64,000 bases of DNA, taken from contig NZ_CP082780.1 in assembly GCF_019915265.1 (NCBI RefSeq), forward strand, positions 3,038,001 through 3,102,000, read 5' to 3'. Both the position numbers and the translations under genes were made by a program. Of the stretch, positions 27,883 to 37,458 are shown in pieces (the stretch's first letter is position 1; each line of letters begins with the position of its first letter). The notes below the pieces were generated by a model that was not told where the DNA came from, did not search any database, and worked only from the letters and a program-made list of their open reading frames with translations. The DNA comes from Bacillus aquiflavi (GTDB taxonomy: Bacteria; Bacillota; Bacilli; Bacillales; Cytobacillaceae).

Positions 27883-29748
27883 TTAATTTACAACTGCAGT
27901 TAACACTTTCTTTATTGCATCATGATTGGGTGTGGTAGTTTTTTTTTTATTTGTTAAATGTAATAATGTCTCTCTTAACGCTTCTCTATTATCAAGACTG
28001 TGTTCAATTTCCCACAAGACTTCGTTTGCATCTTCTTCTGTTGCTTTACCAATGTAAATTTTCGTATACACTTGACCCGGATGAACTTCATCTTCATTTA
28101 ATATTTCTTCATAAAGTTTTTCCCCAGGCCGCATACCTGTAAATTCAATCTTGATCTCATCTTCTGTAAATCCTGAAAGCTTAATTAGATTACTTGCTAA
28201 ATCAACTATTTTTACCGGTTCTCCCATATCAAGAACAAATATTTCACCACCGCTAGCTAACGCACCAGCTTGAATAACAAGTCTTGATGCTTCTGGTATC
28301 GTCATAAAGTATCTTGTCATATCCGGATGAGTAACCGTTACTGGACCACCGCGGGCAATTTGTTTTTTGAATAGCGGCACGACACTGCCACGACTGCCTA
28401 ATACATTTCCAAAACGAACAGCAACAAAACGGGTGTCACTTCTTTTATCTAAATTTTGAACAAGAATCTCAGCAATTCGCTTCGTTGCTCCCATTACACT
28501 GGTAGGATTAACTGCTTTATCCGTTGAAATCAATACAAATGTATCTACTTTTGCAGCATCAGCAGCTTCAGCAACATTCTTTGTTCCGTATATATTATTT
28601 TTTACTGCCTCCTCAGGATTTCGTTCCATTAATGGAACATGTTTATGAGCTGCTGCATGGAAAACAAAGGAGGGTTTATATTTGTCTAACACTTCAAACA
28701 TTTTCTCTCGATCTTGAATATCAGCAATTTCAGTGCAAAACTCTATTTTATCTTTATATTTAGAGCGTAACTCCATTTCAATATTATATATACTATTTTC
28801 ACCATGACCTAAAAGAACTAATCTCTTAGGCTTAAATGTACATAACTGACGACAAAGTTCTGATCCTATTGAGCCTCCTGCGCCTGTAATTAATACTGTT
28901 TTATTTTTCACCTTATTAACTATCCCTTTAGTGTCTAATTGCACTGGTTCACGTCCAAGTAAATCTTCAATCGAAACATCACGGATTTCATTAACAGAAA
29001 TCTTCCCAGTGGCAAGATCACCGATCATTGGTAAAATTTGAACATCATTCACAACTTTATTAGCTTCAGTAATAATTTCATTTAATTTTTGCCTTTTTAA
29101 TGAAGGAATGGCAATAACGACATGGTCTATTTTATAACGTTTTGCTACCTTTGTTAGATCTTTTATCGTTCCCGCTACAGGTAGCCCTCCAATATTTAAT
29201 TGTTGAACACTGTTGTTATCATCAAGGAAAGCCACTGGTTCCAGCTCGGTTGTTGGGTGCTCCTTTAATTGCCTTAAAAGCATTCGTCCAGTAGATCCCG
29301 CTCCGATAATCAATGTTCTCTTCTTCTGTAAAGGCTCAATTTCTTTACTTTTAAGATCAAATATGATCACTTGAGTAAAGCGCCACCAAAAACGAACTCC
29401 CCCGAGCAGTAAGATATGTAACATATACGTTAATGTTAAGCCTCTCGCATAAATATTATTAAAAAAGATTTTCTGAACGATGGCTGTAATAATAACAGAT
29501 GATGTCACAACGCTAAAAAGCCCTACTAATTCCTCCATACTTGCATAACGCCAAACTCTTCGATAAAGACCAAAAACATATGAGAAGACATGGTGAGTTA
29601 TCAATAAAGTTAGCGACGTCACGATAATCATGTCGGTTACATCATAAGAAGAGAGCGGATTCAAAATAAAATGTGACATAAATATTGAAACTAAGACGAT
29701 GGCCGAGTCAATACAGACAAGACTAAACATTCTTGCCCGATATGTCAT
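27883..29748 (-). CDS. Membrane UDP-GlcNAc 4,6-dehydratase, PglF/CapD family
   Basis: 621 residues. Four TM helices lie in the first about 115 residues, then a CoA-binding-like Rossmann domain (RTLIIGAGSTGRMLLRQL), then the extended SDR domain with TVLITGAGGSIGSELCRQL and FHAAAHKHVPLMERNPEEAV. The family's SMK-type catalytic triad falls in LISTDKAVNPTSVMGATKR. It converts UDP-GlcNAc to the 4-keto-6-deoxy sugar at the membrane. It is the first gene of the left-running polysaccharide operon and supplies the PglE-like aminotransferase. Confidence 0.92.
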   Translation of the reverse strand: MTYRARMFSLVCIDSAIVLVSIFMSHFILNPLSSYDVTDMIIVTSLTLLITHHVFSYVFGLYRRVWRYASMEELVGLFSVVTSSVIITAIVQKIFFNNIYARGLTLTYMLHILLLGGVRFWWRFTQVIIFDLKSKEIEPLQKKRTLIIGAGSTGRMLLRQLKEHPTTELEPVAFLDDNNSVQQLNIGGLPVAGTIKDLTKVAKRYKIDHVVIAIPSLKRQKLNEIITEANKVVNDVQILPMIGDLATGKISVNEIRDVSIEDLLGREPVQLDTKGIVNKVKNKTVLITGAGGSIGSELCRQLCTFKPKRLVLLGHGENSIYNIEMELRSKYKDKIEFCTEIADIQDREKMFEVLDKYKPSFVFHAAAHKHVPLMERNPEEAVKNNIYGTKNVAEAADAAKVDTFVLISTDKAVNPTSVMGATKRIAEILVQNLDKRSDTRFVAVRFGNVLGSRGSVVPLFKKQIARGGPVTVTHPDMTRYFMTIPEASRLVIQAGALASGGEIFVLDMGEPVKIVDLASNLIKLSGFTEDEIKIEFTGMRPGEKLYEEILNEDEVHPGQVYTKIYIGKATEEDANEVLWEIEHSLDNREALRETLLHLTNKKKTTTPNHDAIKKVLTAVVN

Positions 29749-29818
29749 AAGACCCCTCCTAACGCATTTTCTTTAACTTAACTTGAGTAATTCACTCTTG
29801 TATAGAAACCTCCGAGTT

Positions 29819-29824
29819 ATTATA
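29819..29824 (-). promoter_or_regulatory. Extended -10 promoter of the first polysaccharide operon
   Basis: The minus strand has TGATATAAT, about 70 bp before the dehydratase start. No convincing -35 box is seen, which is usual with an extended -10. Confidence 0.5.
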
Positions 29825-30060
29825 TCATAAAATAAATCGATTTGTTATATTTTGTTGAAAAACGTCATGATGCTGATTTCTAATTTACCTATATATATTA
29901 TGACTCGGTTACCATATAAAAAATTGTTTTAAATCAAATTTGATAATAATTTTTATTTACGTAATTATTTACATATTATTTTTTTGGCAATGGACAACAA
30001 TATTGCTAATGTGAGGTTATTAATTCTCACGAGCCTTTCGTCTATGCTTTCTAACGATAT

Positions 30061-30105
30061 AAATACGAAGAAGAAAACACGCTTTCTCCTTCAATTCATA
30101 TCATT
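30061..30105 (+). repeat. Dispersed intergenic repeat, copy D (short)
   Basis: ACGAAGAAGAAAACACG, CTTTCTCC and TTCATATCA match the core of copies A and B. It lies in the 490-bp AT-rich gap (29749-30240) between the dehydratase start and the PBP gene end, in which no gene was seen. Confidence 0.45.
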
Positions 30106-30240
30106 ATAATAAATACCATAATTTTTTTAAAAACCATTTTGCTGTTTAACATATTTTGCCGTCTTACATTTTAGAAGTTATATGTTTTTAATGCAAGATA
30201 CTAACTCCTCTACATAGACCTCTAAACTAAGTGAAATGTT

Positions 30241-32250
30241 TCATTTTTGCTTCATAAAAATATTTTTTATCCGTTCGACTGCGATTGTTGAGCCACCTTT
30301 TTTTTCAACATTTTCTATCATCATTGCAATCATCAAACTTGGTGAATCAGTGTTATAAGCAATGAACCAGCCGTTTTCACTCCCTGCCTCTCCTTGTTTT
30401 TGCTTCAGTTCTGCTGTTCCCGTTTTACCCGCTAATGAATAGCCGTCAATTTGACCACTATGTGCCGTTCCCATTGGATCATCAATAACCTTTGTCAACA
30501 TATTTGAAATAATCGTTGCATTTTCTTCGCTTATTATATTTGCTTTCCAAACTTGGCCTTTTTCACTATTAGATAATAAAATAGGCTTAATAATATTTCC
30601 ATTATTTACAAAAGGCGTGTAGGCTGCAACGAGATGTAAAACACTCATCTCCATTTGTCCTTGACCATATGCTGTGTCGGCTACTTTTATTTCGCTGTCT
30701 AATGTCCCGATGCTTGAAGGTTCAATAGGGTACTCATACTCAAGCTTTTCTTCAAATCCAAAGCCTTGAAGCCCTTCTGTAAACTTTTTCGCCCCTAAAT
30801 CAAGACCAGCTTGGGCAAAATAAATATTATCAGATAAGATAAGTGCTCTTTCAAGATTGACTGGTTCCTTCACATCACTTACCCTTTTCACAAAATAATT
30901 TCCCCATGATGTATCTTTTTGCCACTTCAGTCCTTCAATTTTTTTTACTACATCTTTGTTAATAGTATTTTTTGTTAATCCAATCGCGCCTACAATGGGC
31001 TTAATAACTGATCCTGGCGCATATGTAAGTTTAAAGCGATTTAATAATGGCTCTGCTTCATTTTCTTCCAGAGCCTGAAGTTGAGCCGCAGACATTCCAA
31101 GAACTAGTTTATTTGGATCGAAGCCTGGACTACTCACTAACGCAAGTGTTTCACCTGTTTGGGGATGAATTGCTGCTGCAGCCCCGGCTTCATTAAACAT
31201 CTCATTATAAATATCTGTCTGAAGCTTAGCGTCTACTGTTAGTTGAATATTTGCTCCGTTCTCTACTTGCTGCTCTGCGATTATTTTCTTTGTTCCATCT
31301 TTCTTTTGAATCAGTATTTTAATTCCATTTTGACCTTTTAACTCTTTTTCAAATACTTGTTCTAATCCTCTCTTACCAATTAAATCGTTGCTTCCATAAC
31401 CTTCACTATCCTGTTTTTCAAGCTCTTCTTTCGTAATTTGGCCGACATAGCCAATTAAATGTGAGGTTATTTCTTTATACGGGTATACTCTCGACTCTAC
31501 ATCCTTTTTTAATACACCCGACAAATTAACAAGCTTTTTTAACAACTCCTCATCCTCTGATGAGATTTTCTTAATCGGTATAAAATAATCTGGTTTTACC
31601 CACTTTTCATTTAATGCTTTCTCTATTTCCTCTGAACTCATTTGAAGCAATTCAGCAACCTTTGCAATTACGACTTGCTTATCGTCTCCTAATTCTTGTG
31701 GAACAATGCCGATTTCATATACTTTACCATTAATGGCCAGCCCTATCCCGTTACGATCAAGAATTTCTCCACGTTTTGCTTGTTCGACAATCAAAGAGAT
31801 TTTATCTCCTTCTTCTAAGTCAGAAAAAATATATGTAGTGTCCCAACTTAAGAACCAATTCTCCTTACCATCATCTTTAGTCTTTTCTTTTACCATTTTG
31901 GCTTTATGGTCAAATTGAATTGGTCCAGCAATGCTGTTCATTTTCATATTGAAAGGTAACTCAACGTTTTCTTTCTTGTCTGATTTTTTTTCCTGCTTGT
32001 CTTTAAATTGAACATCTAATTGATTAATTTCCAAATCCGCGTACACCTTTTTATACCTTTTAACAAATTCATCCTTTGTAACAGATTTTTTTGCTGTTTC
32101 AGATAAATAGCCGTACATTTCGGTAAACTTTTGTTCATTCCATAATTTAATATATTCAGAGAATCTTTTTTCTGGTGTTTCTTCCTTATTACAACTTATC
32201 AGTGTTGCTAACACGATAAAAAATGCAATAAAAAGAACTGTTCTTTTCAT
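30241..32250 (-). CDS. pbpC: Class B penicillin-binding protein, PBP3/MecA-like
   Basis: 669 residues from an ATG with GAGAGGG 5-6 nt upstream. The signal region ends in a lipobox-like LISCNKEE, so it may be a lipoprotein. The N-terminal NTF2-like MecA_N domain (about 25-150) is followed by a PBP dimer domain and the transpeptidase domain. That domain has APGSVIKPIVG (SxxK), LSDN (SxN) and LAGKTGTAE (KTG). The architecture and length equal B. subtilis PbpC and S. aureus PBP2a, low-affinity cross-linking enzymes of the wall. An IS110 element lies directly upstream. Confidence 0.9.
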   Translation of the reverse strand: MKRTVLFIAFFIVLATLISCNKEETPEKRFSEYIKLWNEQKFTEMYGYLSETAKKSVTKDEFVKRYKKVYADLEINQLDVQFKDKQEKKSDKKENVELPFNMKMNSIAGPIQFDHKAKMVKEKTKDDGKENWFLSWDTTYIFSDLEEGDKISLIVEQAKRGEILDRNGIGLAINGKVYEIGIVPQELGDDKQVVIAKVAELLQMSSEEIEKALNEKWVKPDYFIPIKKISSEDEELLKKLVNLSGVLKKDVESRVYPYKEITSHLIGYVGQITKEELEKQDSEGYGSNDLIGKRGLEQVFEKELKGQNGIKILIQKKDGTKKIIAEQQVENGANIQLTVDAKLQTDIYNEMFNEAGAAAAIHPQTGETLALVSSPGFDPNKLVLGMSAAQLQALEENEAEPLLNRFKLTYAPGSVIKPIVGAIGLTKNTINKDVVKKIEGLKWQKDTSWGNYFVKRVSDVKEPVNLERALILSDNIYFAQAGLDLGAKKFTEGLQGFGFEEKLEYEYPIEPSSIGTLDSEIKVADTAYGQGQMEMSVLHLVAAYTPFVNNGNIIKPILLSNSEKGQVWKANIISEENATIISNMLTKVIDDPMGTAHSGQIDGYSLAGKTGTAELKQKQGEAGSENGWFIAYNTDSPSLMIAMMIENVEKKGGSTIAVERIKNIFMKQK

Positions 32251-32344
32251 ACCGATCCCTCTCGTATAGTAGTAGTAAGAGCTCTTTCTAGAAGAATTTC
32301 CAGTTGATCCGGATCCTCTACAATTCACTCTAGATTCCTATAGG

Positions 32345-32869
32345 TTTTTTTAAAGGTTAGCCTCTCGGCTTTCCCATCAATAAATGTTTTTGTTTTACCC
32401 TTGTTTCACCCCTCTGGTGGGGAAGCCGAGGTAAAGTCAAACTATCAATAATAGATTTACGTATTGTTGTTATTTCGCAGGGGGATAGTTCCCTACTGCT
32501 TCTTTGAAATACCTTTTAACTGAATATCGTGAAATGGCGGAGAATGGAGGATGCTCCAGCGTTTTACTCCGTCATTTTTTTTATAGCGTTTTAGACCTGC
32601 TCATGGGACAATGGAACCCGACAGGATCGTATCAGGATATTGCTTTTCCCCCTTGCGGACATCTCGCGATGTACTGCTTAATAAGCCTGCTACCCATGGT
32701 TCATTATTGAAGGTCTAACCACTGGTTGCGCCGCCGTAAAAGAAGTGAGTGTAGCGCTCATGATGGACTTCTTTTCTTTGAGTGCTGATGACGAGGAAGA
32801 CATCGATGATTCCCGTGGGCACCCAGGTCTGAACGTTCTTGATTAACTTACCTACTGGAGGTGATTGGT
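32345..32869 (+). ncRNA. Candidate IS110 bridge RNA region
   Basis: About 520 nt between the presumed left end and the transposase start contain several hairpins. Examples are CCTCGGCTT/AAGCCGAGG-like pairing around 32362-32432 and GGAGAATGGAGGATGCTCC near 32540. In IS110-type elements this position encodes the bridge RNA that pairs with donor and target DNA. An open frame at 32504-32710 inside it has no RBS and is not believed. The RNA limits are not determined. Confidence 0.4.
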
Positions 32870-34105
32870 ATGTCACAAATGCTTGTTGGTGTAGACGTAA
32901 GCTTGAAGTCCCATCATGTCCATTTCATGAAACAGGACGGATCCACACTTGCCGACTTTTCTGTTTCTAATGATCAAAACGGGGCCGCAACCCTGATCAA
33001 ACGAATGCTAGAAGCAGCGGAAAAAAGTCAGGCCAACCAATTGAAGATTGGGATGGAAGCCACTGATCTTTACAGTTGGCATCTTGCCCATTATCTACAA
33101 GACCAAATGAAAGGCTATGAACCTAAGTTCCAAGCCTCTATCTACGTACTAAATGCGAGAAAAGTCGCTCGTTTTAAAAAAGGGTATGACTCCCTTGTGA
33201 AAAACGATCGCATAGATGCCTGGGTCATCGCTGACCACTTGCGCTTTGGCCGACTGCCAGCCCAAATGAAAGATGCCATACAATATGAAGCCCTTCAACG
33301 ATTAACACGGACAAGGTTTCATTTTATGCGGGAAATTACCCGAAATAAAACGTATTTTCTTAACCAGCTCTTTTTAAAGTTCAGTGGACTGAGACAAGAT
33401 AATCCATTTTCAGATAAATTCGGAGCTACGAGTATGGCTGTCATGGAAGAACTAGAGCCCGAAACCATCGCTGAAATGAGTATCGAAGAACTCGTCGAGT
33501 TCCTGCAGGATAAAGGGAAGAACCGATTTGAAAACCCAGAAGAAATCGCAAAATATCTTCATAAGTTGGCTAGATCATCTTATCGGTTAAATAAGGCTAT
33601 GCAGGATCCCGTAAATATTTCTATGTCAGTTACTCTAAGTACCATTCAACATATCGAGTTACAAGTAAAGCGGCTAGATAAAGAAATTGCCAAGTTAATG
33701 AAAGGCATACCGCAAACTCTAACGTCTGTAAAAGGAATTGGAGACGTTTATGCGGCAGGGCTGATAGCCGAAATAGGCGATATAAAGCGATTTAAAGATC
33801 ATCATGCCTTAGCGAAATATGCTGGTTTGGTATGGAACCAAAACCAATCGGGCGAATTCGAATCCCAAGAAACGGCAAGAATGAGGACAGGCAATAAATA
33901 TTTGCGATACTACCTTATTCAAGCTGCCGATAAGATCCGAAAGTATGACTCTGAATATAAAGCTTTTTACACAAAAAAGTACGATGAAGTTCCAAAACAT
34001 AAACACAAACGCGCTCTCGTCTTAACTGCAAGAAAACTGGTACGATTGGTGTTTTCGCTACTACGCACCAATCAGTTGTACACACCACCTGAAAGGAGAG
34101 ATTAA
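32870..34105 (+). CDS. IS110-family transposase (DEDD recombinase)
   Basis: 411 residues from the ATG at 32870 with GGAGGTGAT upstream. The N-terminal RuvC-like DEDD domain shows LVGVDVSLKSHHV (first Asp), GMEATDLYSW (Glu) and KNDRIDAWVIADHL (Asp pair). The C-terminal transposase-20 domain shows TSVKGIGDVYAAGLIAEIGD and NQNQSGEFESQETARMRTGN with the catalytic Ser. All key residues are present, so it is likely active. It catalyses RNA-guided recombination of the circular element with its target. Confidence 0.92.
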   Translation: MSQMLVGVDVSLKSHHVHFMKQDGSTLADFSVSNDQNGAATLIKRMLEAAEKSQANQLKIGMEATDLYSWHLAHYLQDQMKGYEPKFQASIYVLNARKVARFKKGYDSLVKNDRIDAWVIADHLRFGRLPAQMKDAIQYEALQRLTRTRFHFMREITRNKTYFLNQLFLKFSGLRQDNPFSDKFGATSMAVMEELEPETIAEMSIEELVEFLQDKGKNRFENPEEIAKYLHKLARSSYRLNKAMQDPVNISMSVTLSTIQHIELQVKRLDKEIAKLMKGIPQTLTSVKGIGDVYAAGLIAEIGDIKRFKDHHALAKYAGLVWNQNQSGEFESQETARMRTGNKYLRYYLIQAADKIRKYDSEYKAFYTKKYDEVPKHKHKRALVLTARKLVRLVFSLLRTNQLYTPPERRD

Positions 34106-34421
34106 AACTTCTTATTCAGACCCTTTCAAACACCCAGCTTCACACTAATAGTGATTGGTAAAAAAACTGAAAATAGTGTGAGGTTTATTTGTTATACTCT
34201 TTTTAAGCACTTTTCAATGAAATCCAATATTAATTTCCAATCCACCGAATTTTAGTGCTTGACATATTACCACTGGGCTTTTTACTTCAATTGTTATAAG
34301 ATATTTATTTTTCCCTAGCATAAGGATATGCGTAAAAGTTGATTTTTTCAATTGAAAAAATATATTATTTTCACTAATTTTACACTAACACAAATAAGGA
34401 CGAAGAGACTTCTTTATTTAA
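34106..34421. other. Gap between the IS110 transposase and the IS4 element
   Basis: It holds the unlocated right end of IS110. A CACACTA/TAGTGTG inverted repeat lies around 34143-34182. No gene is visible. Confidence 0.4.
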
Positions 34422-35957
34422 TAACTCAACTTTCGCAGCCCAAATTAGGCAGGTAGGCATTGATATAATTAGGCAATCCGGCAAACCATTGTTGTAGTTG
34501 ACTTTTGATTAACTTTTTGAATTTCTTATTTGTTTTTTCCAAGGCATCTTCAAGAAGCTCGATAAGTTGTTGAAGTGCAACAGCCCAATCAAGCTCATTT
34601 ATTTCGTCACAAAGTTCGTAAAACATACCACCAAGTGTGCGGTCATCTGTGCTGCAGCGATTTTGCCATGATAAAAGAATATATCTTGCAAATACAATGG
34701 TTGTATGGCTTATAAGTGAATCATAAGACCTGCCTTGAAATTCCTTTTGTAATTTTAGTAGCGATTTTGTAGCCTTGAAAAAGACTTCAATATCCCAGCG
34801 CATCCCATAAATTCGTATGATTTCTGTCTCTGTTAACGTGCAATCTGTGCTTAAAATGGCTAACCATTCACTTCTTTTGTTACGGTTTCGGACGAATACA
34901 ACTTTTACCTGGACACCATTTGCCATCGTTGTACGAATGGAGCGCAAGATGTTTTTATTTCCTGATGTAGGTGTCGCTAGGCGGTAAAGTTCTTTTAACC
35001 CGACTCGCTTTTCATTTACTAGATAACGTTGATTCGTGGCCTTAACCATACCGATGACATCGATGCCTTGTTTCACGATAGATTGAATAAGGGGTTGTTG
35101 GGTAAACCAACTGTCCATTAACACGTAAGAAGCATCAATTCCTGCAGAAAGTGCTCGGGAAATCATAGATGGTATCTGTTCTGGCGCAGTTTGTAGTGCT
35201 TCTACACGTCTTTTATAACCTAAAGTGCTTTGTCTACTTTATCCGAGATGTCATTTATTCTAGACTTCTTTGAGCTTAATAACGAGAAATCAATTGGCAT
35301 GAAGGTAGCACCATCAGACCAGCCTAGCGTAAGCATACGAAAGCCTTTATAAAAACGCATTTTATGAGATGCATGGTCAAAACAGCGCGCAAGCAATTCC
35401 ACCTTTTTACTACGGTTTCGTTCATATGAAGAATCATCAATGATCAATACTTTTGGACGGTCACTTTTGGTCAAGCGATTGACTTTATAAATAGTTGCTG
35501 TGCTTAGTAAAAGTAAAAATCGACGCCAAGAAAATTTGGAATGATTTAAAAAGCGATAAATAGTATCTTTCTCGGGAAGGTTTTCAGATTTCTTACTCTC
35601 GAGTAGACGAAACCAATTTTTTTGTTTCAAATATCAAACAAAAAACAAGCTTGAAAAGATATGCACAAGAGAACCCGAAGTCTTTTGTAATTCCAGCATT
35701 CCATAAGTGTTTAAGAATCTGTAATTCATTAAATGTAGATTTCAAATCATTTGGTAGTTGATTATTTTGGTCATTATTCGCTATCATAGTAGGAGGCACC
35801 TCATCTATTTGGTAGTTTTTTCTCGACAATTAAACTATACCAAAGGTTGGGGTGTTTTTCTTTTATAAATACTTTTGTCAAGGAACATAATGAAGTACTG
35901 AATGTCTTATACCGGATAACGATTATATGTTATTTTTACACTGCGAAAGTTGAGTTA
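34422..35957 (-). mobile_element. IS4-family element with terminal inverted repeats
   Basis: TAACTCAACTTTCGCAG at the left (34422-34438) and its exact complement CTGCGAAAGTTGAGTTA at the right (35941-35957) are 17-bp terminal repeats flanking one broken transposase frame. The transposase stop codon lies inside the left repeat. Confidence 0.8.
34426..35829 (-). pseudogene. IS4-family transposase, two frameshifts
   Basis: Three pieces line up. MSRKNYQIDEVPPTMIAN... (35829-35593) is the N-terminus. KNWFRLLESKKSENLPEKDT through LIIDDSSYERNRSKKVELLA (first catalytic Asp) is the second piece (35630-35220). GYKRRVEALQTAPEQIPSM through VLMDSWFTQQPL (second Asp) and YGMRWDIEVFFKATKSLLKL (Glu, YREK-like) is the third (35220-34426). 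The first break is at a 7-A run, the second at CTTTAGG. The DDE residues survive, but the protein is not translatable as one chain. Confidence 0.85.
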
Positions 35958-35989
35958 ATAAGTGTATATCTTTAAGCTTTTTTCAATAA

Positions 35990-36018
35990 AAAAAGAATCG
36001 ACAGTGACGATTCTTTTT
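35990..36018. terminator. Bidirectional terminator
   Basis: AAAAAGAATCG and CGATTCTTTTT form an 11-bp perfect stem with a 7-nt loop, flanked by A and T runs. Confidence 0.75.
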
Positions 36019-36159
36019 AGATGTTTGTATTTTTGTTGTTTTCTATGTTTATTAGAAGATCCATATGTAATAATAATTAGACTCAAAACAGTATTAATAA
36101 AAAAGGGGGATTTCATTCTATATAAGTTTCTATATGTTTAGTTTAAAGTTTATTATAGG

Positions 36160-36354
36160 AATATGACCTAACTTAATTCCTAACTATGATACAAATATAC
36201 TTAGTTTTACGAGTATTATTCCTTGTATAAGCATTGTTTTGTTAGTTTCATTAGTGTTATTTTTTTTGAAATTTGATAAAAACCTAATTTTAAAAATGAC
36301 TATAGCTGTTTCTTGTAGTTTTGACAGAAGTTATAATCGGCTTAATGACTGAAC
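36160..36354 (+). pseudogene. Remnant of a small membrane protein
   Basis: Without a start codon, one frame reads NYDTNILSFTSIIPCISIVL followed by more hydrophobic residues and FDKNLILKMTIAVSC. Shifting by one base gives VVLTEVIIGLMTEH and a stop. The hydrophobicity and the single repairable shift suggest a decayed gene for a short integral membrane protein. It is not recognised further. Confidence 0.35.
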
Positions 36355-36393
36355 ATTAGAAACCCTATATAATTTACATCCCAATAGCGGCTT

Positions 36394-37266
36394 TCACCAT
36401 TTTTTTATTTTTTCAGATATAAATTGTTTATATTTATCATCTTGTTGTAGTTCGAAAACAACTAAAGCCTTTTTCATATGTTGCTTAGCCTTTTTAAAAT
36501 GACCTTGAATCTCATAATTGTAGCCAATATGGTAATAAAGCTCACCCAATAAATATAAATTGTCCTTCTCAATACACCATTTTATCCCTTCTTTACAATG
36601 AAAAAAGGATTCATTATAACGGTGCAGTCTCGTTAACACGCGAGCTATATTATAATGTAAGCGGCAATAAATTGTATGATCATTGAGAAAGGGCAGCTGT
36701 TCTAAATGCTCTTTAGCTAACAAATATGTATCAATTGTTTTTTTATAGTTTTGCTCCTCGAAATAAATGGAGCCTATACTAAGCAATACTTCGATTTCTC
36801 TTTCCGACCAAACCTTTTCCGTCGTCTTTGTTAATAAGATGGCTTTTTCAAGTGTTTTTATCGCTTTTTCTTTATCACGATTAAGCATATATTCACATAT
36901 TCCTTTATGCCAAAGCAAGAGCTGCAAATTTTTATTATTTTGAGTAAAAAGAGGATTTTTTTCTTCGAGTTTCACTATTTGTGCCATTTCTTCATAATTT
37001 GAATTTCTTCGTGTATATGTTAGTTGCTTGTAAACTTCTTGTACATAATCAAGACGAGGTGTTGTACCTATATCAAAAAAATAGTTTACGTCAACCCCTA
37101 GTCGTTGAGAAATTAGATATAAAGTTGTAGCATATGGATATACGTCCCCTTTTTCAATTTTACTAATTTGTGCTTGGGTACAAATACCATTTGCTAGTTC
37201 TTCTTGTGACAACCCCAATACTTTTCTCAACTCTTTAATTTTTTTGCCAATTGCAAAAAAATCCAT
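36394..37266 (-). CDS. PlcR-family (RNPP) quorum-sensing regulator
   Basis: 290 residues from the ATG at 37266 with GAGGTGA upstream. Residues about 5-60 are an XRE helix-turn-helix (IKELRKVLGLSQEELANGIC, QISKIEKGDVYP). The remainder (about 75-290) is a run of TPR helices such as IEVLLSIGSIYFEEQNYKKT and LHYNIARVLTRLHRYNESF, the peptide-binding scaffold of PlcR, NprR and Rap-like proteins. Length and layout match PlcR. A PapR-like prepeptide gene lies divergently 190 bp upstream, supporting an autoinducer-controlled regulator. Target genes are unknown. Confidence 0.82.
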   Translation of the reverse strand: MDFFAIGKKIKELRKVLGLSQEELANGICTQAQISKIEKGDVYPYATTLYLISQRLGVDVNYFFDIGTTPRLDYVQEVYKQLTYTRRNSNYEEMAQIVKLEEKNPLFTQNNKNLQLLLWHKGICEYMLNRDKEKAIKTLEKAILLTKTTEKVWSEREIEVLLSIGSIYFEEQNYKKTIDTYLLAKEHLEQLPFLNDHTIYCRLHYNIARVLTRLHRYNESFFHCKEGIKWCIEKDNLYLLGELYYHIGYNYEIQGHFKKAKQHMKKALVVFELQQDDKYKQFISEKIKKW

Positions 37267-37391
37267 TTTTGACTTCACCTCAAAAAAATATTCCTAAAGT
37301 TATAATATTCATCTTCTATTCTAGCAAAGAAAACATTTTTGGACTTTTTTTCTGCTTAAACAGCTAAATTAATGAAATTGCCTAAATGAAA

Positions 37392-37416
37392 ACTATGTTT
37401 TAATAAAATTAATAGT
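37392..37416. promoter_or_regulatory. Imperfect palindrome between the regulator and peptide genes
   Basis: ACTATGTTTTA and TAAAATTAATAGT are imperfect inverted arms in the shared promoter region of the divergent pair. It is a candidate operator; it is not the classical PlcR box. Confidence 0.3.
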
Positions 37417-37458
37417 TAATATTTAATAAAATTTTTAATATAAGGGGGGAATTTTTTC

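Larger units (their letters stand above)
32345..34300 (+). mobile_element. IS110-family insertion sequence, apparently intact
   Basis: It consists of a long non-coding 5' region (about 32345-32869) followed by one transposase gene (32870-34105). No terminal inverted repeats are visible, as expected for IS110. Base composition is noticeably less AT-rich than the host genes on either side. The exact ends cannot be fixed by eye; the right end is somewhere after 34105. Confidence 0.7.

Noticed and set aside
32285-32335. Cluster of XbaI-, BamHI- and SacI-like sites, suggesting cloning vector
   Set aside because: The sites are not in a known polylinker order, the flanks are host and IS DNA, and no vector gene is present.
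32504-32710. 68-codon ORF upstream of the IS110 transposase
   Set aside because: It lies inside the non-coding IS110 leader, has no RBS, and its sequence looks like translated RNA structure.
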